55,255 nucleotides of DNA from Longilinea arvoryzae (GTDB lineage Bacteria; Chloroflexota; Anaerolineae; Anaerolineales; Anaerolineaceae). Position numbers and translations under genes: made by a program. Location of the stretch: NCBI RefSeq assembly GCF_001050235.1, contig NZ_DF967972.1, forward strand, positions 460,269 through 515,523, in the 5' to 3' direction. The notes beneath the pieces are model-generated. The model was not told the DNA's origin and made no database searches. It worked only from the letters and a program-made list of their open reading frames with translations. Shown in pieces: positions 48,636 to 55,255 of this stretch (positions within the stretch are counted from its first letter, which is position 1; the number at the start of each line of letters is the position of its first letter).

Positions 48636-51600
48636 ATGAACAGGCGCTTCAGCAATATCATCTCGGCATTTGCGCAACTTTTCAGTGTATTCGTTCTGGC
48701 TTTCGGGCTGCTGGGTATGACACCCGGCGCGGCCCTGGGCGCTTCTAATATCCTCTACGTTGTGCCCGGCGGAACGGGCGCCGGCACCAGTTGGGCCAGC
48801 GGCATGAACCTGGATGCGGCCCTGGACGCGGCCGCCAGCGGCAGCGAATTGTGGGTCAAGGTCGGCTACTACCAGCCCACCATCGATGACGCGGCCCACC
48901 CCTCGCGGGCCACTTTCGAGCTCAAGAACGGCGTGGCGCTCTACGGCGGCTTTGCCGGCAATGAGACAGCTCGCGACCAACGCCAACCGGCCGCCAACGT
49001 CACCATCCTGAGCGGCACCCTGGGCTATGCTCACAGCCTGCACGTCGTGACCGGCAGCGGCCTGGATTCCAGCACCGTTCTGGACGGCTTTACCATCTCA
49101 GACGGCGCATCCAACACCGCCGACCCCGACGCAACCGGATCCGGCAACGGCGGCGGCATTTACCTTTCCAACAGCAGCCCCACCCTGGCCAACCTGACCC
49201 TGACCAACAACAGCGCAACCCTCAACGGCGGCGGGATGTACAACGATTCCGGCAGCCCAACCCTGTCGCAGATTGCGTTTTCGAATAACTCCGCCGGCAG
49301 CAGCGGCGGCGGCATGTACAACGTCTCCGCCGGCAACCCGGTTCTGGCAAACGTCACCTTCGAGGGGAACAGCGCCACCGACTTTGGCGGCGGCATCTTC
49401 AACTACACCAGCAGCCTGGCCCTGATTACGGTCGCTTTCACGAATAATACGGCCGGCAGCGGCGGGGGGATGTACGACACCAGTACGAGCCACGCGACCC
49501 TGACGAGCGTCACTTTCGACACCAATCAGGCCTCGAGCGGGGCCGGCGGCGGCCTGGCGAACAACTGGAACAGCGACCTGACGCTGAACAACGTCACTTT
49601 TACCGGAAACCTGGCCCTGGTCACGCTCGGCGGCGGCGGGATGTCTTCGGACGGCGGCGCCGTCAACCTGAATCAGGTGTCTTTTATCGATAACCACGCC
49701 TATCAGGGCGGCGGGATGTACCTGTTAAACTGCAACGCTGAACTGACCGGCGTCGTCTTTTCTGACAACCTGGCCAGCGGCGCTAACCGGACCAAGGGCG
49801 GCGGGATGTACAACGAATACAGCAATCCCAGGCTGACCCGGGTGATCTTCCATCATAACGGGGTGACGGGCGGCGGCGCTGACACCAATTACGGAGGCGG
49901 AATCTACAACCTGCACAGCTCCCCGGCGCTGGTGAACGTTGCCTTCGAGCGCAACTATGCCATCTGGGGCGGCGCGATTTACAACGCCTACAGCGATCCT
50001 GTCTTGATCCAGACGACCATCACAGCCGGGCAGGGCTACTGCTCCGTCGCAAACTGCGGCTCGGGAATCTACAACGCCTTCAGCAGCCAGCCTACGCTTC
50101 AAAACAGCATCGTGTGGGGAAACGCCAAGGGTCAGATTGATAACGATACCAGCAACGATTTCGACCAACCCGCCACCACGTCGGTCATATACTCCAGCAT
50201 CATCCAGGGTTCCGGCGGCAGCGGACCGGCCTGGGTTCCCGCGGCCGGAATCGATATGGGCGGTAATCTGGACCTCGATCCGCGGTTCGTGACCGCTTCC
50301 ACCCCGGACGCCGACGGCGACCTGCATCTGCAAAGCGGCTCCCCGGCCATCAACAACGGTTCGAACAGCCTGGTTCCCAACAGCCTCACCACCGATTTGA
50401 GCGGCAGCGTCCCGCGCATCCTGGGCAACGCGGTCGACATGGGCGCCTACGAGTACACCGGCAGCATCCTGCCGCCGCAGACCACGATCACCGCCCAACC
50501 GGCGTCCGTTTCCAATCAAATCAATCCGGCCTTCACCTTCAGCAGCGATACCCCGGGCAGCGCTTTCAAGTGCAAACTGGACACCGGCGAGTGGGCCGAC
50601 TGCACCAGCCCGCAAACCTACCCGGGGCTGGCCGACGGCAGCCACACCTTCCAGGTTCAGGCGCTGGTGACCATCGATTCGACGCAGTACGTCGATTGGA
50701 CCCCGGCATCCTACACCTGGACGATCGACGCCACGGCGAACGTGGCCATCAACAGCCACCCGGCCGATCCGGCCGGCAACGCCAGCGCCGAATTCACCTT
50801 CTACAGCCTCGAGCCAGCGACCTTCGAATGCCAGTTGGATTCGAGCGCGTGGGAAGGCTGCGCCAACCCGAAAACCTATTCCGGTTTGGCGGAAGTCGCG
50901 CATACCTTCGCGGTGCGCGCCATCGATGCCCTGGGCAATGTGAGCGCCCCGGCCAGTTACACCTGGACGATCGACCTCACCCCGCCCGACACCACCCTCG
51001 AGAGCCAACCCGCTAATCCGGCCACGACCGCTGACGCTGCCTTCACCTTCAGCAGCTCCGAAACCGGCAGTACCTTTTTGTGCCGGTTGGACGGCGGCGC
51101 GTGGGCGGCCTGTTCCGGCGCCTCCGACCAGACCTACACCGGCCTGAGCGACGGCAACCACACCTTCGATGTGAAGGCAGCCGACCTGGCCGGCAACGAG
51201 GACCCAACCCCGGCCACCTACACCTGGCTGGTGGCGGTGCCGCCCGAAACGGCGATCCTTTCGAAGCCGCCTTCGCCGGTCAGCAGCGCCAGCGCTTCCT
51301 TCACGTTCAGCAGCAATGAAACGGGCAGCAGCTTCGAATGCCGGTTGGACAATGGCGGATGGGTTCCGGGTTGTACCAGCCCGCAGGAATATAGCGCGCT
51401 GGCGGACGGCTCGCACACTTTCGAAGTCCGCGCCAGCGACCCGGCCGACAACACCGATCCCACGCCGGCCGGCTACACCTGGATCGTCGACACCCAGGCC
51501 CAATCGATCACCATCGACAGCTACCCGCCCAATCCAACCGCCAACCCTGGCAATGCGTTTACCTTCTCCAGCCCCGAAAGCGGCGTCACGTTCGAATGCA

Positions 51601-52844
51601 AACTGAACGCTTCCGATTGGACGGCCTGCACCAGCCCGACTACCTACTACCCGCTGCCCGACGGCGATTACACCTTCCAGGTGCGCTCCGTCGACGCGGC
51701 CGGGAACGTCTCCACCGCCGCCAGCTATGCGTGGACGATCGCCGGAGCGCCGATGGTGGCGCTGCCATCCGGTGAGGTCAGCTCAGGATTGGGGCATGCC
51801 TGCGCCATCCTTCCAAACGGCGGCGTCCAATGCTGGGGAAGCAACAGCAACGGGCAAGCCGAAAACCAGACCGGGCCGTATACCCAGATCAGCGCCGGCG
51901 CCATGCATACCTGCGCCCTGACGCCCAGTGGCGCCGTCGATTGCTGGGGGGATAATGAGTTTGGCCAGGCTGAAGGCCAATCCGGACCTTATGTGCAAGT
52001 CAGCTCAAGTTTCGCGCACACGTGTGGCCTGACTCGGGAGGGCGCGGTTCATTGTTGGGGGATGAACGGTTTCACGCAGTATGATTTCGGCCAGGCCGCT
52101 GACCAGACGGGGCCGTACACCCAGATCAGCGTGGGACTTTTGCACACTTGCGGGCTGACTCCTTCCGGATCGGTCGACTGCTGGGGCATCCACGACGGTT
52201 CCGCAAATGACTTCGGCCAGGCTGCCGACCAGGCCGGGCCATATACCCAGGTCAGCGCAGGCTATGCCCATACCTGCGCCCTGACGCCCGCCGGCGCGGT
52301 CCACTGCTGGGGGAACAACGATTACGGCCAATCGGGTGACCATGCCGGCCCGTATGTCCAGGTCAGCGTTGGGCAATTTCATACCTGCGCGTTGTCCATC
52401 ACCGGCGCCATCGACTGCTGGGGGAATAACAATGGTGGCCAGACTGCCAGCCAACCCGGCCGCTATCGACAGGTCAGCGCGGGTGGAAATTCGACCTGCG
52501 CCCTGACGGAGGAAGATACCGTCCACTGCTGGGGTGATCTTGAGTTGGGCCAGGCCGGTCCGTATGGCGCTCCCGAGACGTTCCTGGCGATCCCGCGCAA
52601 GGCCGGCGGCGACATGACCTTCGACTTCTTCAGCGACGACCCCGGCGCAACCTTCGAATGCCAGCTCGATGCGGGCGGCTGGGAAGCCTGCCAGAGCCCG
52701 GCGGCTTATGCCAGCCTGACGAAGGCCCGGCACGCCTTCCAGGTGCGGGCCGTGAGCGCGACCGGCGCCCGGGATTCGACCCCGGCTGCCTTTACCTGGA
52801 CGAACAGCTTCTGGATCTACCTGCCCCTGATCGGCAGGCAATGA
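48636..52844 (+). CDS. 1,402-residue secreted mosaic: beta-helix, Ig-like repeats, RCC1 repeats
   Basis: The signal peptide is MNRRFSNIISAFAQLFSVFV to about residue 36 (cleavage near LGAS). About 45-600 is a right-handed beta-helix of polymorphic-membrane-protein type with repeated GGGMY/GGGI and NNSA motifs. About 618-1045 has five Ig-like repeats (SFECRLD...HTFEVRA.D...YTW). About 1046-1312 has seven RCC1-like blades (HTCALTPSGAVDCWGDN pattern, Cys pairs in each). A sixth Ig-like repeat follows (about 1317-1388) and the tail is FWIYLPLIGRQ. The ATG has CCGGAGA upstream. Composition suggests a surface adhesin or binding protein; ligand unknown. Confidence 0.88.
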   Translation: MNRRFSNIISAFAQLFSVFVLAFGLLGMTPGAALGASNILYVVPGGTGAGTSWASGMNLDAALDAAASGSELWVKVGYYQPTIDDAAHPSRATFELKNGVALYGGFAGNETARDQRQPAANVTILSGTLGYAHSLHVVTGSGLDSSTVLDGFTISDGASNTADPDATGSGNGGGIYLSNSSPTLANLTLTNNSATLNGGGMYNDSGSPTLSQIAFSNNSAGSSGGGMYNVSAGNPVLANVTFEGNSATDFGGGIFNYTSSLALITVAFTNNTAGSGGGMYDTSTSHATLTSVTFDTNQASSGAGGGLANNWNSDLTLNNVTFTGNLALVTLGGGGMSSDGGAVNLNQVSFIDNHAYQGGGMYLLNCNAELTGVVFSDNLASGANRTKGGGMYNEYSNPRLTRVIFHHNGVTGGGADTNYGGGIYNLHSSPALVNVAFERNYAIWGGAIYNAYSDPVLIQTTITAGQGYCSVANCGSGIYNAFSSQPTLQNSIVWGNAKGQIDNDTSNDFDQPATTSVIYSSIIQGSGGSGPAWVPAAGIDMGGNLDLDPRFVTASTPDADGDLHLQSGSPAINNGSNSLVPNSLTTDLSGSVPRILGNAVDMGAYEYTGSILPPQTTITAQPASVSNQINPAFTFSSDTPGSAFKCKLDTGEWADCTSPQTYPGLADGSHTFQVQALVTIDSTQYVDWTPASYTWTIDATANVAINSHPADPAGNASAEFTFYSLEPATFECQLDSSAWEGCANPKTYSGLAEVAHTFAVRAIDALGNVSAPASYTWTIDLTPPDTTLESQPANPATTADAAFTFSSSETGSTFLCRLDGGAWAACSGASDQTYTGLSDGNHTFDVKAADLAGNEDPTPATYTWLVAVPPETAILSKPPSPVSSASASFTFSSNETGSSFECRLDNGGWVPGCTSPQEYSALADGSHTFEVRASDPADNTDPTPAGYTWIVDTQAQSITIDSYPPNPTANPGNAFTFSSPESGVTFECKLNASDWTACTSPTTYYPLPDGDYTFQVRSVDAAGNVSTAASYAWTIAGAPMVALPSGEVSSGLGHACAILPNGGVQCWGSNSNGQAENQTGPYTQISAGAMHTCALTPSGAVDCWGDNEFGQAEGQSGPYVQVSSSFAHTCGLTREGAVHCWGMNGFTQYDFGQAADQTGPYTQISVGLLHTCGLTPSGSVDCWGIHDGSANDFGQAADQAGPYTQVSAGYAHTCALTPAGAVHCWGNNDYGQSGDHAGPYVQVSVGQFHTCALSITGAIDCWGNNNGGQTASQPGRYRQVSAGGNSTCALTEEDTVHCWGDLELGQAGPYGAPETFLAIPRKAGGDMTFDFFSDDPGATFECQLDAGGWEACQSPAAYASLTKARHAFQVRAVSATGARDSTPAAFTWTNSFWIYLPLIGRQ

Positions 52845-52863
52845 AATGAGAACCTGACGTCTT

Positions 52864-52899
52864 AAAGGGCTGTCTCCACGTGCTTTGGAGACAGCCCTT
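52864..52899 (+). terminator. Strong intrinsic terminator of the large secreted gene
   Basis: Fifteen-pair stem AAAGGGCTGTCTCCA/TGGAGACAGCCCTTT around CGTGCT, followed by ATTTTTT, about 20 bp after the stop. Confidence 0.95.
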
Positions 52900-52950
52900 T
52901 ATTTTTTACACCCGCCCGCGCAAACGCGGGGCGCCCTTCCGGGCCGCGGT

Positions 52951-53757
52951 TTATCGCAGCAGCGAGCGCATCTGGTTGTAGATGATCTGGGTGGCGCGTT
53001 TGGGCATCAGGCGGTACAGGAAGTTCATCATTTTCGCGTCATTCCCAACGTAAACCTGGAAACTGTTGCGTTCGACGCCTTTCAAAATCTGTTCTGCGGC
53101 GGATTGCGGCGTCGTCATTTTGATGGTGTTTTTCGCGGACGAGTCGCCCATCGAAATCGTGACCCCCGAGTTGGCGGCGATGTTGGTGCCGATCGCGCCG
53201 GGGAAGACCGTGGTCACGTGAACGTGGGTATCCATCAGCTCCGAATACAGTCCTTCGGTGAACAGCTTGACGGCCGCTTTGGAGGCGCCGTACAGCGTCT
53301 GGCCGGGCACGGGCAGGTAGCCGCCCATGCTGGAGATGTTGACGATGTGAGCCTCCGGCCGGCTCAGTAAGAACGGCAGGAAGGTCTTGGTCATATAGAC
53401 CATGCCGTAGAAATTGACGTTGATCATGCGCTCGATATCCGCATAAGCCAGGTCCTTGAACTTGACGAAGGGCTGGATGATGCCCGCACAGTTGATCAGA
53501 CCGTCCACGACGCCGGTGTGCGCCGCGAGCACGGCGGCCGGCAGCGCTTCGACCGCGGACCGGTCGGTGATGTTGACGACATGCGTCGACAGGCGCTCGC
53601 TCTGGCTGCCCGCCAGGCCGGCTGTCTCCTGCAAAGCCTTTGCGCTGATATCGACGGCGGCGACCCGGGCGCCTTTTTTCAACAGCGCCAGGACCAGTTC
53701 GCGGCCGATGCCGTTTCCGCCGCCCGTGACCACCATGACTTTGGATTCGATTTCCAT
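52951..53757 (-). CDS. Short-chain dehydrogenase/reductase
   Basis: Predicted 268-residue NAD(P)-dependent oxidoreductase. The cofactor motif is TGGGNGIG (11-18), NCAG is at 89-92, the catalytic Ser is at about 142-143, and Tyr156-x3-Lys160 is in YGASK. The substrate-binding C-terminus (about 190-268) includes a hydrophobic patch MMNFLYRLMPKRATQIIYNQ, which may be membrane-associating. Related SDRs act on lipids or sterols; the substrate is not set. GGGAGAAG precedes the ATG. Confidence 0.94.
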   Translation of the reverse strand: MEIESKVMVVTGGGNGIGRELVLALLKKGARVAAVDISAKALQETAGLAGSQSERLSTHVVNITDRSAVEALPAAVLAAHTGVVDGLINCAGIIQPFVKFKDLAYADIERMINVNFYGMVYMTKTFLPFLLSRPEAHIVNISSMGGYLPVPGQTLYGASKAAVKLFTEGLYSELMDTHVHVTTVFPGAIGTNIAANSGVTISMGDSSAKNTIKMTTPQSAAEQILKGVERNSFQVYVGNDAKMMNFLYRLMPKRATQIIYNQMRSLLR

Positions 53758-53923
53758 AATCTTCTCCCGGACTCATGCTTGAGTAGTGTCATTTATTATG
53801 ATAAATATTCTCTTATTGGTAATATATATTCTATCCCGAATTGGCGAAATTACAAGAGCCAGTTTCTCGAACCCGCGCCTCGAGGGGATCGCGGTTTGTC
53901 AGGAAATGGAGCCGGATCGAAAA

Positions 53924-53949
53924 AAGCGCCCCCATCCCAGGGGGCGCTT
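53924..53949 (-). terminator. Intrinsic terminator of the adenosine deaminase gene
   Basis: Perfect ten-pair stem AAGCGCCCCC/GGGGGCGCTT with a six-base loop. On the minus strand TTTTTT follows directly. It is 31 bp past the deaminase stop. Confidence 0.92.
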
Positions 53950-53980
53950 GAACAGTACGCAGTGTTGCATTCAAAACCGG

Positions 53981-55051
53981 TTAAATATCACCGGACCGCG
54001 CGTTTTGCCGCCAGGCTTCCCATTCGCGCAGCATTGCGGCCCTCCGGTCTTCCGGCAGAAAGGCGGCCCGCAGGCCGTTCAGGTTCAACTGCCACAATTC
54101 GTCGAAAGAAAATCCCTGCCCGGCCAGGGTCAGGTACTCGTTGTTGAGATCGGTCGAGAACATGGCCGGGTCGTCCGAATTGAGCGTACAGTTCAGCCCG
54201 GCGTCGACCATACCCCGGATCGGGTGCGGCTGGTTGCGGTCGACCACCCGGGTGCAGTAATTGCTCTGCGGGGAAACCTCGAGCGGGGTGCGGCGCTCGC
54301 GCAAATCCTCCACCAGTTCAGGATCTTCGAGCGCGCGAATGGCGTGCCCGATGCGTTCGGGCCGCAGGGTCTCGAGCACATCGCGCATGAAGGCCGCGTC
54401 CCCGGTTTCGCCGGCGTGGGCCACAACGTGCAGCCCCTGGCGGCGCGCTTCGGCGAAGACGTCCCTGAACAGGCTGGAGGGATAGCCGACTTCGAAGCCG
54501 GCCAATCCCAGGCCGATGCCGATGCCCAGCGCTTTGGCCTGCAGCGCGAATTCGAGCACGTCCTCGCGCAGATGCTCCGTGCGCCATTCCTGGCGCGACA
54601 TATCCGGGATGAAGGCGATCTCGACGCCGTATTGCTGCCGGCCGATCTGTGCACCTTCGCGCAGCGCCGCCAGAATCTCGTCCGGCGGCAAGCGGTGGAT
54701 GTGCAGCGCCGCGCTCAGAAAGACCTCGCTGTAGCGGATGTTCTGCCGGGCCTGCCGCCCCATGAAATCGACGACCATTTCCGTGAAGTCCCGCGGCGAT
54801 TGCATGCAGCCGACCGAAAGCCGGTAGACCTGGATGAAATGATCGAAATCCTTGAACTCGTAGAAGGCCTTCCACTCCGCGACAGTCGCAACCGGCAGCT
54901 CGACCCGGTTGCGCGCCGCCATTGCGAACAGGGCTTGCGGGCTGGTCGCGCCCTCGAGGTGCACGTGCAGCTCGACCTTGGGCATGGCGGAGAGGAGGGC
55001 GATGAGGTCCGAGGATGGGAGGGTAGAGTGATGGGTTTGGGTGTAATGCAT
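53981..55051 (-). CDS. add: Adenosine deaminase family protein
   Basis: Predicted 356-residue zinc metalloenzyme with the amidohydrolase TIM barrel; it deaminates adenosine (or a related purine or aminofutalosine) to inosine. Zinc ligands are His29 and His31 (HVHLEG), His212 in HAGE (with catalytic Glu215), and Asp293 in NSDDP. The catalytic His is His236 in RIGHAIRA, where the usual RIGHG has Ala after His. The site is complete. Discrimination between adenosine deaminase and aminofutalosine deaminase (menaquinone route) is not certain from sequence alone. The first ATG was used; no Shine-Dalgarno is visible. It ends the contig's gene content. Confidence 0.9.
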   Translation of the reverse strand: MHYTQTHHSTLPSSDLIALLSAMPKVELHVHLEGATSPQALFAMAARNRVELPVATVAEWKAFYEFKDFDHFIQVYRLSVGCMQSPRDFTEMVVDFMGRQARQNIRYSEVFLSAALHIHRLPPDEILAALREGAQIGRQQYGVEIAFIPDMSRQEWRTEHLREDVLEFALQAKALGIGIGLGLAGFEVGYPSSLFRDVFAEARRQGLHVVAHAGETGDAAFMRDVLETLRPERIGHAIRALEDPELVEDLRERRTPLEVSPQSNYCTRVVDRNQPHPIRGMVDAGLNCTLNSDDPAMFSTDLNNEYLTLAGQGFSFDELWQLNLNGLRAAFLPEDRRAAMLREWEAWRQNARSGDI

Positions 55052-55219
55052 GAAAAAAATTATATAGCAGAATCTCGCGGCGTCCCATCCCGCGGCCGGA
55101 ATGCCGGGACCCTCAACGCCGCGTAGGTCGGGTTGAGGGACTTTACGGCAGGCCTCCGCCGCCAGCCTCTACCGGGGGAACCGCCAGACCATCGTCCCGA
55201 AACCCGACGTTCCATACCG

Positions 55220-55255
55220 AGTAGTGTAGGATTGTTTCTGTAAAATGCAGGACCT
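55220..55255. repeat. Right copy of the perfect 36-bp terminal inverted repeat
   Basis: The last 36 bases end TAAAATGCAGGACCT and are the exact reverse complement of the first 36. Between the deaminase start and this repeat (55052-55219) I see only GC-rich repeat-like sequence with CCTCAAC/GTTGAGG arms and no gene. Confidence 0.95.

Noticed and set aside
48269..48748. A 159-residue plus-strand frame before the mosaic gene
   Set aside because: It overlaps the mosaic signal peptide in another frame, lacks a ribosome site and has no fold-like pattern.
49725..51503. A 592-residue minus-strand open frame across the mosaic gene
   Set aside because: It is antisense to a highly repetitive GC-rich gene, is rich in Gly/Arg/Val/Ala with no motif, and has no ribosome site. 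The plus-strand protein has a signal peptide and clear domains.

Overview
The window looks like one complete metagenomic contig (55,255 bp) from a GC-rich bacterium, probably a Chloroflexota member of class Anaerolineae. That placement is inference. It rests on large secreted beta-helix, Ig-like and RCC1 mosaic proteins, secreted proteins ending in LPL(V/I)GR, many tandem GNAT, NTF2-like and CPBP genes, and short palindromic repeats between genes. The two ends carry the same perfect 36-bp sequence in inverted orientation, so the contig either stops at copies of a dispersed repeat or is bounded by a real terminal inverted repeat. No rRNA, tRNA or CRISPR was recognised.

Layout. 1-10 kb: mostly minus-strand metabolic and hypothetical genes (NTF2-like proteins, HI0933-type flavoprotein, VOC protein, CPBP protease, GNATs, EEP phosphatase), a plus-strand Rieske oxygenase, and a TetR gene with a perfect 26-bp operator. 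10.3-14.2 kb: an ECF sigma operon whose anti-sigma factor is fused to an ABC-2-type membrane module, followed by two permeases and an ATPase. 14.3-16.8 kb: three secreted proteins, one with an S74 self-cleaving chaperone domain. 17-22.5 kb: an acyltransferase, a DUF1697 protein and an intact IS3-family element with a CAC target duplication, inserted in a 147-bp tandem array derived from the 3' end of a lipoprotein gene. 22.6-25 kb: a MarR-ABC exporter operon. 25-31.9 kb: a zinc-ribbon protein, a TetR-hydrolase operon with a textbook promoter and operator, a beta-lactamase-like hydrolase, a GNAT, a membrane protein and an NTF2-like protein. 32.4-35.3 kb: a second ECF sigma gene coupled to a membrane-anchored TolB-propeller protein. 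35.5-41.5 kb: diaminopropionate ammonia-lyase, a CruF-like membrane protein, TetR, DUF2785 and DUF72 proteins.

41.6-44.2 kb is an AT-rich island with an HNH endonuclease and a PIN-domain protein, unlike its surroundings and flanked in part by an imperfect direct repeat. 44.4-45.6 kb is a queF-yhhQ operon for queuosine precursor reduction and transport. 45.7-48 kb is a second AT-rich pair: an alkaline-phosphatase-fold membrane protein and a membrane-anchored unknown. 48.6-52.8 kb is a 1,402-residue secreted mosaic protein. The right end has an SDR oxidoreductase and adenosine deaminase.

The strongest leads for new biology are the sigma-coupled ABC systems, the secreted S74 cluster, the AT-rich HNH/PIN pair, and several intergenic arrays of short palindromes, including hairpins whose stems differ by compensating changes while the ACAYAG loop is kept. 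All functional calls come from reading the sequence; no database search was run.
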